Assembly: GCA_021464415.1 (NCBI GenBank) | Contig: CM038468.1 | Coordinates: 37,560,969-37,624,968, forward strand | Reading direction: 5' to 3' | Origin: Lonicera japonica | Lineage: Eukaryota > Streptophyta > Magnoliopsida > Dipsacales > Caprifoliaceae | DNA: 64,000 bases | Part shown: in pieces, positions 35,178 through 47,087 of the stretch | Position numbering within the stretch: the stretch's first letter is position 1 | How the letters are laid out: each line of letters starts with the position of its first letter | Translations under genes and position numbers: made by a program | The notes under the pieces: model-generated | Database searches by the model: none | Told to the model about the DNA's origin: nothing | What the model saw: only the letters and a program-made list of their open reading frames with translations

Positions 35178-35340
35178 TATTGTTGGAAGGGAGGTAATAA
35201 GAACATAGGAGCCTCCTCCTTCCGGACTTCAACGTTTGACACAAAAATTGTTTGTTTTGCAAGACAATGGGCGACACCATTGTCGTTGCGACAAACAAAA
35301 GTTTTGCATAATAAGTGTTTGTGTGTTTTTTTTGGACGAA
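35178..35340 (-). pseudogene. Fragment resembling LINE RNase H-like C-terminus
   Basis: The minus-strand reading has FVCRNDNGVAHCLAK then VRKEEAPMFLLPP. This pattern (RNxNxVAHxLAK, then EEAPxFL) is typical of the RNase H-fold tail in plant non-LTR elements and related domesticated ORFs. It is only about 50 aa long and starts mid-domain, so it is a relic at best. Confidence 0.4.
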
Positions 35341-36780
35341 ATTCGTTAGTCAACGTGATCAACCGTTAACTTATTTAGTTTTTACCCACTTTACCCCTAA
35401 GAAAGAGTAATATGATTTGTCTTTTTCTAGGAGTAAAATGGATAAATTGGGTCAAAAATTAATAAAGCTAACGGTTGACCACGTTAAATAACGTATTTCG
35501 TCTAAAATGACACCCAAACACCTATTACGTAAAACTTTGGCATCCAACATTTGATACAAAAGAACAAACGGCACTCAAAGTTTAAATTGTCCAAAAAAAA
35601 AATTGGTTTTCAGCTGTCTTTTAAGAAACTTTAACACTGAGAGCATTTCCAACAGACTTCTACAATTTTGTTATGTCTAAAATTTACACAATTTGTAAAA
35701 TATTTCATTTCCTACAGTCTTTTAAGTTTGCATTTTTGTGTAAAATACACTTCCAATTTGCAATATCACATTAGCATTCTATATCTTCAGATTTTTAATA
35801 AAAAGATTTAAATGTAATAATTTTTAATATAAAATATATTTTTTAATAAAAATAATATATTTAAAATCTACTCACCAAGATTTACAAAACAAGATCCATT
35901 GTTATGATAAAATTATGTACAAAAAAGTTTAAGAAAAAATAATATTAAATTACGTAAATAAACATTTAACATGTGTTAGTATCTTCTTAATTCTTTCAAA
36001 TTTTATACAAAATTTTGAAAAACTACGACTGGGGCATGGCGTGAATCGCACATTTGTTTGGTTAATAACGAATAGGGCTATAACAAAGAAAGTGGATCTT
36101 TTATGCAGCGCCCGTCCGGTGTTAGCTTGTTCCGTATGAGAAGGAATTTCTTTGTAACAAATGCCTGATTCCTTCACCTTTTTTTCTACTATTGTTTCTG
36201 AAAATGCATCCAAAACAAAGAAATAACTCATCCAAAACAGGAACAAAAAGTTACTGATTAAGCAAAATACTTCCCACTTTTTATGTTTATTTATATAAAA
36301 GTAACCACTAAACAAAGAAAGATTACCAAAATTTACATCATTTCGACATAATTGAGTAGGCGTAATTGGGTGTAGATGTTTCCAATCCAAACAAAAATTT
36401 GAGAACTGCGTTTTACTAAACAATATTGCCTAACAGACAAGCGTCATTTTTCCAAAAAGAAGGATAACCAAATCAAAAATCCATAAGCTGCTAAAACAAC
36501 ATAGAGATGAGTAATATCATCACAAAATGATAACCAAACACGCCTTCAATGTTCAGTGTCAACTCCCAAAAAGCCCTTCTCGGGAGTTCATGGGTTACTA
36601 TAACTCTGTAAACATAGAAAGACCGCAACTCATCTTCTGGAGTGAACCGAACTTCAGAAAAGGACTAAGTACCATACAAGAAAGCACCCATAAAGCATAC
36701 TCTAATCTACATTCTTAAACTATTACTCAGCCATTGATCAAACATATACAAAGTCTTGTTTTCAAGTAAACATGTCCGAG

Positions 36781-37600
36781 TTATAACGAGAAACGGGCAA
36801 CTTCTTCATCTTCATCCTCGTCTATCGCATCTTCTTCATCCTCACTGAACCTCTCGTAATCACCGTCTTCATCTTCCTCTTCCTCCTCCTCCTCTTCTTC
36901 ATCCATCATGCTCTTAACATTTGCATCTTTGTCCTTCAAACCGGTGCTCAAGACCACAGTTTCTCCCTTCGACTTCTCCATGTCTTTCCTCAGCCTCTCC
37001 ATGTTCTCTCTCTTCCGTTCTTCCTCCATCCGTTGTTTCTCTGCTCGTCTCTTGCCGAGATCGGCTCTGAAATGGCAAGACGAAAGAATCAATTTCAAAC
37101 CGAATATCCTAGGGTGCATTTGATTTTACAAGCAAAAAAATTCATGCCTCCTGATTATTTTACATTTAGACTAGACTATAGACTCCCTCCGTTTCAAATT
37201 GATAGTTTCACTTTGACTTTTGTACTTTTTAATCAAACATTAACTTCAAACTAACCAATGGGCAAAAATACAAGTTATTTTTTATTGTGAAATTTGGTAC
37301 ATTGATTATGCTCCCAAAAAAAAGGAAAAAAAAAAGAGGACTATCAATTTGAAACATATCAAAAGGAAAGTGAGGACTATCGGTTTGAAACACAAGTAGT
37401 GGAAAATTGTAACTTATAAAAGGAAGTGCAATCAAACACAACCCTGCAAAGTTTGAGAACCAGACACACAAAAGGCAGTAACATGCAGTAGTAATATGTG
37501 GAAGAGTTTGAGGGGATTAATTGAGTTGAGATTAGATGATTACTTGTATGTTTCCATGTACTCGACAGCACTTGCTTCAATGTCTTCAAAGAACTTTTAT
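36781..37600 (-). pseudogene. Partial GPN1 copy: end of exon 5 plus exon 6
   Basis: A 3' piece of the GTPase gene at 47088-53967. Exon 6 (37066-36781) is open with its AG acceptor intact. The exon 5 piece ends with the donor at 37544/37543. No GTPase motif is included. Upstream of the piece, GPN1 sequence is replaced by unrelated DNA, and an in-frame TAA comes 11 codons before the first in-frame ATG at 37557. From that ATG, 14 nt plus the 286 nt of exon 6 would encode about 99 aa: charged coil ([20 protein letters not shown]) and acidic tail ([14 protein letters not shown]). The joined upstream sequence contains a CT-rich tract and CTCTAGAG, like a plant 5' leader. It could be a chimeric expressed gene or a plain pseudogene. 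Confidence 0.75.
37180..37400. mobile_element. Stowaway-like MITE in duplicated GPN1 intron
   Basis: The left end CTCCCTCCGTTTCAAATTGA, preceded by TA, fits the Stowaway CTCCCTCCGT terminus. On the right, ACTATCAATTTGAAAC and ACTATCGGTTTGAAAC are two reverse-complement copies, so the right end may be duplicated. The matching element is at about 47490-47690 in the parental gene. Confidence 0.5.
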
Positions 37601-38231
37601 TCTTCACAAACTCTAGAGAAAGAAAGAGAAACGAGAGAGTGATGAGAAATCTAGGGCTCAGTGCGTGTGTGCGCTTTGGCTGCTACAAAAGGATAGAAAA
37701 CAAATACTCCGTACGTGTAAGGAAAGAAATGAATATATACATGTGGAATATATGACTAAGATTCATTCAATTTAACAGCCAAAAAAGGATAGGAAAAAAA
37801 AAGTATTGTTTAAATTTTTTAAACAAGTCTCAAATAAGGAAAGAGTGCAAATTACATGCTAGCCAATCATATTTAAGAATTGTGTTTCACATGAATCAAG
37901 ATCTCTATTATTGATTAAAAACATATTAAGGGCTATTAATAAAAGAGAGCTATTAACTAGGTAGCACAAGCAAAAAAAGCACATCAAAAAATATACTTAA
38001 GATCAATAAAAAAATTTATAAAACCATTTTTTATTTCTGTAAAATATACTAGAATGGATTTTGAAATATACTTGACCTTTTTATCGTTCTGCATTTAATC
38101 CTCTTCTCGGATACGGCTTCAAACGTTTCAAAAATATACTATGGGATATGCAATCTAAACATGAAAGAAGACTTTTTTTTTTACTCGAAATGCTCTAAAT
38201 CTTGTAGGCCGAAAAAATGGCACTTACAAAG

Positions 38232-38922
38232 GAGAAAAACTTACCTACACTAAGTATACCACATCAGCTATGCCACGTGGTATACCAAGCCAATCAAAAT
38301 CCGCCACGTCGCCTTCTCTCATTCTCTCTCTGCCGCGTCACTTTCCTCTCCCTCTTCCTCTCACACACCATCACCACTGCCGCTGCCTCCGGCCACCGCC
38401 GGCTTCTTTTCGGCGACCACCGTCACCTCCTCTCCGGCACCGGAGCACGACCACCATCACTCTTCCGGCTCTCTCTCTCTCTCTTCCGGCGACATCCACA
38501 TGTCGCCGGAGAGCACGCCGGAGGTGGTGATGGTGGTGAGAGAGATAGAGAGAGGAAGAGAAAGGAGGAGAGAGAGCACGCCGGAGGTGGTGATGGTGGT
38601 GAGAGAGATAGAGAGAGGAAGAAAAAGGAGGAGAGAGAGCGCCTCGCGTCAAAACGGTGGATGTCGCCGGAAGAGAGAAAGAGAGCCGGAAGAGTGATGG
38701 TGGTTGTGCTCCGGTGCTGGAGAGGAGGTGACGGTGGTCGCCGAAAAGAAGCCGGCGGTGGCCGGAGGCAGCGGCAGTGGTGATGGTGTGTGAGAGGAAG
38801 AGGGAGAGGAAAGTGGCGTGGCAGAGAGAGAATGAGAGAAGGCGACGTGGCGGATTTTGATTGGCTTGGTATACCACGTGGCATAGCTGACGTGGTATAC
38901 TTAGTGTAGGTAAGTTTTTCTC
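38232..38922. mobile_element. Mutator-type foldback element, 691 bp
   Basis: Perfect 9-bp target duplication CTTACAAAG (38223-38231, 38923-38931). Ends are GAGAAAAACTTACCTACACT and its reverse complement. The inverted arms extend about 270 bp each (38232 to about 38505; about 38655-38922) with very few mismatches. They are strikingly GC- and CT-rich in an AT-rich setting. Between them, a 63-bp unit (GAGCACGCCGGAGGTGGTGA...) is repeated twice from 38511. Open frames of nearly 190 codons exist on both strands only because the two arms mirror each other. No transposase. A 9-bp duplication plus long arms places it with non-autonomous MULEs. Confidence 0.93.
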
Positions 38923-39341
38923 CTTACAAAGGGCATTAAGGAAAATTAAACCCACATTCATAGCTTCTATTTCACGACACCCACGTTCTTAGTTCACGGG
39001 TAGGCTTCTTTTTAACTTCATAAAGTTTTGAATTAATTGCTAGGAAGAAAATACATTCAAACTATCATAATTTTTTATATTCAGGGATTGCGATACTAAT
39101 TTTGTTGAATAAAAAAATTTCTCCCGCACATATCGTGTTTGTCATGTTTTAAAGTTCAATAACAAGAAGAACAAGTTGTCACTTTAATATGTTAATTTAG
39201 TTTAGTACTTATTTTATTGTGATAACGTAAAACACTTTTTTTTTCAAAAAAAAAAAAGAACGAAAAAAAAATTTGACATAGTTTTAATTGCGCTATAACT
39301 TTCTCTAATAATAGATTATATATGATACATTGCAAGGGATA

Positions 39342-42029
39342 TGTAATACCCCTTACTTTAATAATTTTTAAATTGAAGTATATTAGCTTATTTATACTCA
39401 TATGAGTGATCGTTAGGTGATTCGAGTGGTTCGAATCAATTTCGGTTGGTAAATAGAAAGTTTTGGTTCTTCGCAATTTGTTGATTTTAAGTAACTTTGA
39501 GCTATCGTAACTCCTTTGTTACTTATCCGATTAATATTCCGTTCGCAAATGTATCTAATATTTGTATAATTCTACAACTTTTATGTTTTGACCGAAAGCT
39601 AATTATCACTCCTTGTGGGTCAAAACAGGGTGCAAAGTAGGCTCATCGCTAAATTCTGGTCATTCGGTAGTGCTTTGGTAGAGCGCTGTCTTCCGAGCAT
39701 TTATAAGATTAATCTATCTATAATTTTGGAAAACTTCCTTTTATGAAGTTGTAGATCTTTGAATTACCTTTTCGTGGACATAAAGATCACCCAAATCCGA
39801 GTTCCGAGCAAGGAGTTGTGACCAAAATACCAACAGTGATCAATGCTGTGAAATCGGCTTTGGCTGAGAGCTCCCAAAATCAATCTTAGGAGGGGAAAGA
39901 TCGATCTTGGAGCCCTAGAGACGAATTTTCTAGAGTTTTAACTTCATTTTCTTACCATTTATCACCATAACACATCAAACTCGAGCCAAGCTCTCGACTA
40001 TCAACTAGAAGGCTCTAGAGAGAGATAGAGGTGGGTTCTTGAAGGATTCTCACTCATTTTTCAACACCTATCTGAGATATAAGCTCCAAATCCTCCGAAT
40101 CATCCTCTTGTTCACTATTCATCGTCTTCTTCGTGGTGTTTGCTTGGAAAAAGGCCGAAAGCTTCATCTTTTCTCCTTCTTCTTTGCTAATAAGTCGAGG
40201 TAAGGGTTTATATGCTCTTAAACTTGAAATTTTGGCATTGTTTTATGAATATCATCATAGTTTCAATTCATTTGTCTTATTTATCTAAAGTATGGTCTAT
40301 AACATGATGTTTTATGATTAATAAAGATCTAAAAGTGAGGTTTAAGGCAATAGATGCTATGTACACTTGATAATATGATTTCATTTGACTGGAAATGGAT
40401 GATTTATACATGTATATTAAATATGATGATTTTGCCTATTGATCTCAATGATATATGATTAATTGGAGTATGAATTCATGTATTTAAGCAAGATATGCCA
40501 TCTAAGCTCTATGATTACATGTTATTGATTCATATGGATGTCCTTTGGGTATGTATGTGTTGATATAACAAGAAAAGGGTTTTGTATACACTAAAGAACA
40601 TGGACATAATTTTGATAGAGTTTATATGGCATATGTAATATCTACCTTATCTTTGATGCATGAAGTGGAACAATATATGCCGCTTGAACTTGACATCTAT
40701 GTGATATAGACTGGTAAGCGATGTTCCTTAGATATACATGCTTGATTGTATCCAAGTGAATTTGTAAATGGGCTATGTATGCGTTGAGGGACATGAATAC
40801 ATGATGAATGAAATTTAAGCGGCATGTGTTGTTTTTAGTTGTCATAAAGAGCATGTATGCATGTTGTGCATCATTTTTGTGTCAACCGCAATCTTGAAGA
40901 TTCTTCGGCAAGCTCGAATTCCTTTATGGCCTATCGAATGGGCATATATCTCTTATCATGATGCTGAGAGCTCATTTATATATATATATATATCTGTTCG
41001 AAGGCTACATGTCATGGTAATTCGTGGAAGTTTAATTTCTATCTTGATATTGTCTTATCAGATATAATTGGTGGATTGATCTTTTGAAAATAATTGTACT
41101 TGGTCGTGGATGACCAAGGGTGATGTGAATATATATTTTCATGGTGTTTGTCGGGATGGAAAAATAGGCAGGGCCTGGTGCCCTTGGATTGAAAAGCCCT
41201 AAACCCCTAGGGGATATTATTTGGCTGCTTATAAGCCACCGGCGCAAGACCCGAGAGCCTAGGCATCGGCAATGCACCATTGGTTTGATTATTTTTTATG
41301 AAAGATAGACGGGTTATTGTTCCACTTCCTGGATATGATGATGATATGCCATTTAGAGGCAATGGATTATATAATGAGATTCCAGTTTAAGTTCTCGTCG
41401 ACAGAAACTATGATTATGTTGTATGCTCTTGGAGCGAATGGATTCTATATGGCCATCTTGGTTTGGTTTCTCATCGGCATATATTGTCGAGATTCGAAAA
41501 TGGGTTGACACAAAGGGAGGTAACATGCATATGCATGAGCACGCATCATCATGAACTAATTATATTTTGTGATATGTTATAAATAACGTTTAGATTATAT
41601 AATGAAAAGGTTTACTTGGCTTACAGTAATATATCAAGGAATGTTTTCAAAACTTTCCCTTCTATTTCCCCCTACTGAGCTGTGAGCTCACCCCGTTTTT
41701 CATTTACAATTACAGGTACACAGGGGGCGAATGATGGTAACGGGACTACGGGTTCAGGAACGAAATAGATGGCTCTGATACAGATTTATTTTTGTTATGT
41801 ATATGTTATCCAGGGAAGTCACGGCTAGCTCAAAGTGTTATCTACTAACTTGCGCATGCTTAGTTTGGTTTTGTATATCGGTTACATGTATGCATGACAC
41901 ATTACATCACTATTTGAATTTCTTTATGTATTTACATATATATCCATTTTAGTCAATCTAAGATGGATTAGTAGCACTCCAGGTCTTAATTACGGGTGTT
42001 GTCCTGTATATTAAAGCGTGGGTGTTACA
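39342..42029. mobile_element. Solo LTR-like element, 2.69 kb
   Basis: The left end TGTAATACCCC and right end GGGTGTTACA are the short TG...CA inverted ends of LTRs. They are flanked by a perfect 5-bp duplication GGATA (39337-39341, 42030-42034). No gag, pol, primer-binding site or second LTR was recognised inside. It contains a CT-rich leader-like stretch near 40050-40200 ending in GTCGAGGTAAGG and a block near 41670 (CTGAGCTGTGAGCTCACCCC). It may be a solo LTR of a large Ty3/gypsy-type element or a non-autonomous derivative; the family is not assigned. Confidence 0.75.
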
Positions 42030-42034
42030 GGATA

Positions 42035-43330
42035 TGTTATTAGACGGGAGGTACATACCATGTATACAAGGAAGGAGGTGTGTTTAATAGTTTATGGAAA
42101 GATGTCTAAGTATGATTTTCAGCCTTGGCTTTCCATATTTTGAGAAGAGACAATTTCATTGAAACTGCGGTAGATAAGTTAATTCAAAATTTAAAAATTC
42201 ATAAACAAAAAATTCAAGATTTTAAGCTTTTTTCTCCATGAATTAGCTGCTTTTTTGGGGGAACAATTCGGGCTATTTTACTTATACAAAAACAACATCT
42301 CTACCATTATTTATTTTCAAAACAGGATATATGTTAACTCCGACGAAAATACTTACTTTATCCATATCTGAAAAGAAAAAGGTGTTTCAATTATAAAAAA
42401 ACTCTTTTTTATTTTAATTAATTTATTTATTTTTATTCAGGGAGGGGGGAGGGGGGAGGGGGCAGAGAATGTGTGAATTAGTTGGAAAATAAGTTAGTTC
42501 AGTGTGTTCTTCTAAAAAAAAAAGAGTTAGTTTATTGTGTTATTTTTGAGGAGTATTGTAAGGAGATTAATTAAAGAATTATTTTCACACTTTAAGTTAA
42601 AGAATAGTAGAGATAGGGGTGAGTTTCTCGACTCTTTGTTCACATTCCATTTAAATGAACCCGTTTATATTTCCCCTCTCCTTGTACTTGTAGTTCCCTC
42701 CCCCCTCCTCCCGTAGTTGAACTTTTTTGACTTGTCATGGAGACTAATGTTAAGAGCATCTCTACTGCAAAAATTAATTGGATACCTTTTAATCATGGAC
42801 ATAAAATGGAATGGATACCTCCTAACAAATATATATATATATATATATAAATTAAAATGTTAAAAACTTAAGAACTCATTTGGTAAGACTTTTGGTATTG
42901 CAATTGACATCCTAAATTATTGTAAAGCTTTTCCCCTAAGTATAGGATGCCTAGCTTGAGATGTTTTTGAAACGTTGAATTATCTCCTTTATACTTGCTT
43001 CAAACTAAAATATGAATGAAATACCATAATGTCCTTCATTTTATAAAATTATAAAAGAAGTTCTAACAATTTTATGAAGGTAAAGATTTACTTTTTATTG
43101 TCAAGAACTGTAAAAATTTGTTGTATGTATTTAGTAATAATTTTTTGTTAATACTTTGTAAAGATATAAAGGGAAAAAAGTTGTTCTTGTAAGTAAGAGG
43201 GATATTTGGGTTTTAAAAATAACCTGTAATAATTTTATATTCTTATTCATTTAAGAGAGAATCTCGAAGAATAATCAATTCCGAGCCTAAAATTTGAACT
43301 CAACATTGGAATCTTTTTGAAATATAATGT
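42035..43330. other. Intergenic spacer, nothing recognised
   Basis: AT-rich with a G-rich run at about 42440-42465 and a C-rich run at about 42700-42715, and a TA run at 42830-42850. No coding signal seen. Confidence 0.5.
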
Positions 43331-43336
43331 AGGATT

Positions 43337-43629
43337 GAGAAAATATTCAAAACAACCGTTATAACGACACATGTTTTTTTTTTTTTTTTTTAAAAAAAAA
43401 AATTAAGGGAGGTCTAAGTCTCTCCCTTAATCCTACAAATAAAGAAAAACTCTCCCCTCCCACCCCATGAGTCGAACCCTTGACCTCAAGGCAAGGGTGG
43501 AGGTTGCTAATTAAGTTGCAGGAAATCAATGACACTTGAGATTGAGGAGAAAGAAATGCACATTTTTCTACAATTTGATTTGTACGTGATAACATGTATC
43601 GTTATAACCGTTATATTGAATATTTTCTC
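43337..43629. mobile_element. Inverted-repeat element with SINE-like core
   Basis: Arms 43337-43373 (GAGAAAATATTCAA...) and 43593-43629 are reverse complements with about five mismatches over 37 bp. Between them, on the minus strand, is a tRNA-derived SINE-like stretch. It has a promoter B-box GGTTCGACTC (43478-43469), preceded by CTTGAGGTCAAG, and ends after about 100 bp in a poly(A) tract (the T/A run at 43374-43400). It is best explained as a SINE inserted in a MITE. Confidence 0.5.
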
Positions 43630-44592
43630 ATACGTAGCATTTCAAGATTGCTTTAAAATCTGGACCAAAAAAAGCCAAAAAAGAACGGCAAATAAAAAAA
43701 TTGTCACGGTGGCCCAAAGACATTGTCTAAGTGACCATTGCAATATTTATTTTTATTTTTTTGCAGATGGCCTTTATTATAGTCATTATTAATGGTAGTA
43801 TTGAAGAGCATTTTTTTTGTTTATTGTCTATAAATCTTATATAGTTTTGTGACCTATTTGTATCATTCTTTTCAAAAGTTATGAGTTTGATGCATATAAA
43901 CTTGTAATTGAATCATTTGTTGTTTATATTTTTTATTATATTGATTGTAGATTCATTTTGAAATCCATCCTTTTGAATATAATTATCGAATTTTGTTATT
44001 ATTTCTATCCTTTCGTTGCGTAGATAGTAAATTCATGACTTGTATAAAATATAAAAATTATTTACCTGTGTATTGAAAAAAAAACCTATACTATATTCCC
44101 AAACAATTAACAAGAAGTATATGTTATTTATGTATCACAAAATATTTGAAAATATTTAATTTGTTCATTTAGTTGATGACAAACGAATATAAATTTAAAA
44201 ATATCTTACTCAGTTGTTAAGTATTAAATATATAAATTTATACTCGTTTATTATTAAATAAATAAAAAATAAAATATATTTTTAAATATTTTATAAAGTG
44301 TAATTAAAAGAAGACAAGCGCCCGCCGCTTGGCATGCCTGTTCACTGCACCATCAGAATGATTTGATTTGATGATCGTGCAGGACTACAAGAGAGCATGG
44401 CAATCACGATACGGTGTCAGTAGCGTATCATTTATTTTTGTGGCAGTTCAGTATACTACGAGCACGCAACAGGTTCCGTGTGACAGTCTAGGGAGAAAGA
44501 GAGAACAGTGTGTGTGCCTCTCCACTGAGACACTGCTATCGACATTCAGCACACAAAATCGTCTTTTCAAAACCACTCCATCACCGCCCACC

Positions 44593-45237
44593 ATGGCGAT
44601 CACGATTGTAGAATCACCATGCTACAAAAACTACCAGCGGAGATACACCGTTGATTTCTTTGGCACTGAAATCACCACCGTCGTTACCTCCACCCCCTCC
44701 GTCGTTCGACGATGGCTTCACTCCACTCGGTATCTCTGCCGTGACTCTCGTCCTATCGGCAACCTAGTTGTCGGACTTGGCGTCCAGTGGCCCCCAAACT
44801 GCTACGCCGGTTATTTCCAGCCTGCGTCGACTATCCAACTCTGCGTCGACAGCCGTTGTCTCATATTTCAGCTGACTCACGCCGTCGACGTTCCTGTATA
44901 TCTCAGGCGCTTTCTCACTGATCCGCAAAACACTCTCGTCGGACTGTGGAACCACTCCGACGCAAAGAAGCTCCAATACTCGGAGCATCAGTTGGAAGTC
45001 GGCGAGCTTCTCGATCTGAGGCATTACGCCATTTCGAAGAGAACTGGCGAGAGGCTTGGTCGATCCTCAAGGGAGACGATAGTGGAAGAATATCTAGGAT
45101 ATTATATGCAGTTTGATAGGGAGATCAGTAGGAGCAACTGGGACGATTATAATCTGAGTCTGGAACAGATTATGCAGGCTTGTGTTGATGCTCATGTGTC
45201 GTTCTTAATCGGAAATGATCTTTTCTTTTGGAAATAA
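44593..45237 (+). CDS. WRN-exonuclease-like protein with degenerate active site
   Basis: A 214-aa protein of the plant Werner-exonuclease-like 3'-5' exonuclease family (RNase H fold, DEDDy class); length and layout match the family. The start is ATG 44593 in a strong context (CCACCATGGCG) and opens MAITIVESP as in relatives; the frame is open upstream but that part has no family resemblance. Exo I region: LVVGLGVQWPP, where the family has the catalytic D-x-E (VGLDVEW); both acids are lost (Gly, Gln). Exo II: VGLWNHSDAKKL keeps its Asp. Exo III: MQACVDAHVSF, where the family has YACVDA; Asp is kept but Tyr is Gln. The fold (IQLCVDSRCLIFQL, LRHYAI) looks preserved. Intact single exon, so probably a non-catalytic nucleic-acid-binding paralogue or an early pseudogene. 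Confidence 0.82.
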   Translation: MAITIVESPCYKNYQRRYTVDFFGTEITTVVTSTPSVVRRWLHSTRYLCRDSRPIGNLVVGLGVQWPPNCYAGYFQPASTIQLCVDSRCLIFQLTHAVDVPVYLRRFLTDPQNTLVGLWNHSDAKKLQYSEHQLEVGELLDLRHYAISKRTGERLGRSSRETIVEEYLGYYMQFDREISRSNWDDYNLSLEQIMQACVDAHVSFLIGNDLFFWK

Positions 45238-45239
45238 TC

Positions 45240-45620
45240 GGAAAGGATCTGAGGAAGTCATGCAGCATGGATGTTGAATGATTGAAAAAATCACAAAGAT
45301 TCTGGTGAGTTTTGAGTACGTTCGCCCTTTAATTTGTTGCATTTTAGGTCTATTTATAATCTGGTCTGGTATATATAATAAAATAACTTGCTAGTACAAT
45401 GTGTAAGCAAACTGCATGCGCCTTCTCTTTAATCTTCTTTTGCGCAAGAAGCTAGGAACGCTCCCTAGCTAATATATTTTGTGATCTCATCTCACTGTGG
45501 ATTTGTAAGAAACTAAACCAAATGTCTTTTCATATTGTTCTTGTTCTTGGCTATTTTTGTTCCATTGATATCGATAAGGGCCGGCATTTTAAACCAAAAA
45601 ATTGATAACCAAGCTGAAAA
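45240..45620. other. 3' flank of the exonuclease-like gene
   Basis: No gene seen. From about 45620 the GPN1 3' segmental duplication begins. Confidence 0.5.
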
Positions 45621-47087
45621 ATACCGTGGTCAACTGTTAGCTCATTTAATTTTTACCCATTTTACTCCTAAACAAGAATAATATAATTTGTCTTTTTAGG
45701 GGTAAAATGGGTAAATTGAATCAAAAATTAACGTAGCTAACAGTTGATCACGTTAACTAACAGATTCTATCCAAAATAGCTCCCAAAAATCTATTATGTA
45801 AAACTTTGGCATTCAACGTCTGCAAGAAGAAACGGCACCTAAAATCTAAATTACCCAATAAAAAATGGTTTTCAATTGCCTTTTAAGAAACTTTAACACT
45901 TAAAACATCCCCAACAGACTTTTAAAGCATCCCCAAAAGACTTTTACAATTTTGTTATGTCTAAAATTTACACTTTGTAAAATATTTCATTTCTAATAGT
46001 CTTTTAAGTTTGCATTTTCTGTAAAATAGTTGTGTAAAATACACTTTCACAGCCACATTAGCATTTTATATCTTCAGATTTAAAAAAAAAAATTAAAATG
46101 AAATAATTTTTAATATAAAATATATATATTCTAATAAAAATTATATATTTGAAATTTACTCATCAAAACTTATAAAACAAGATGACAAGATCTATTGTTA
46201 TGATAAAATTATGTATAAAAAAATTTTAAAAAAAATAATATTAAAATACATAAAGAGACATTTAACATATGTTAGTAGCTAATTGATTATTTCAAATTTT
46301 ACGCATAAGTTTGAAAAACTACCACAAGGGCATGGCATGAGTTGAACACTTGTTTGGTTAATAACGAAAAGGGCTATAACAAAGAAAGTGGATCTTTTAT
46401 GCAGCGCCTGTCGGGTTTTAGTTTGTTTCGTATCAGAAGGAATTTCTTTGTAACAAATGCCTGATTCCTTCAACTTTTTTTACACCACTGTTTCTGAAAA
46501 TGAATTGAAAACAAAGAAATAACTCATCCAAAACATGAACAAAATGTTACCGATTAAGCAAAATATTTCCCATTTTTTATGTTTATTTATATAAAAGTAC
46601 CCACTAAACAAAGATTTCCAAAATTTACATCATTTTGACACTAGTAACTAAGCGTAATTGGGTGTAGACGTTTCCGATCCAAACAAAAAATTGATAAATG
46701 CGTTTTACTTAACAATTTCCCTAACCAAACAATCGTCATATTTCCAAAAAGAAGGATAACCAAATCAAAAATCCATAAGCTGCTAAAATAACACACAATG
46801 TCACGCATAGAGACGAATAATATCATCACAAAATGATAACCAAACACGCCTTCAATGTTCAGTCAACTCCAAAAAGGCCCTTCTTGGGAGTTCATGGGTT
46901 ACTATAACTCTGTAAACATAGAATGACCGCAACTCATCTACTGGAGTGAACCGAACTTCTTAAAAAGGACTAATACCATACAAGAAAGCACCCATAAAGC
47001 ATACTCTAATCTACAGTGTTCTTAAACTATCAGTCAGCCATTGATCAAACATATACAAAGTCTTGTTTTCAAGTAAGCATGTCCAAG

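Larger units (their letters stand above)
35345..37600. repeat. Segmental duplication of the GPN1 3' end
   Basis: This 2.25-kb block aligns with about 45620-47883: downstream flank (GTAAAATGG...AAATTG, AACAGACTT), 3' untranslated region, last exon, last intron with its Stowaway-like repeat, and the last part of exon 5. Homology ends abruptly inside exon 5 at the word TCTTCAAAGAACT. Confidence 0.9.

Noticed and set aside
38217..38961. Two overlapping ORFs of about 190 codons on opposite strands
   Set aside because: They mirror each other because the region is one inverted repeat; composition is Arg/Ser/Pro-rich low complexity with no domain.
42440..42720. G-rich and C-rich runs as a possible G-quadruplex pair
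   Set aside because: Only short imperfect runs of GGGGGGAGG type, with no further structure or gene context to support a function.
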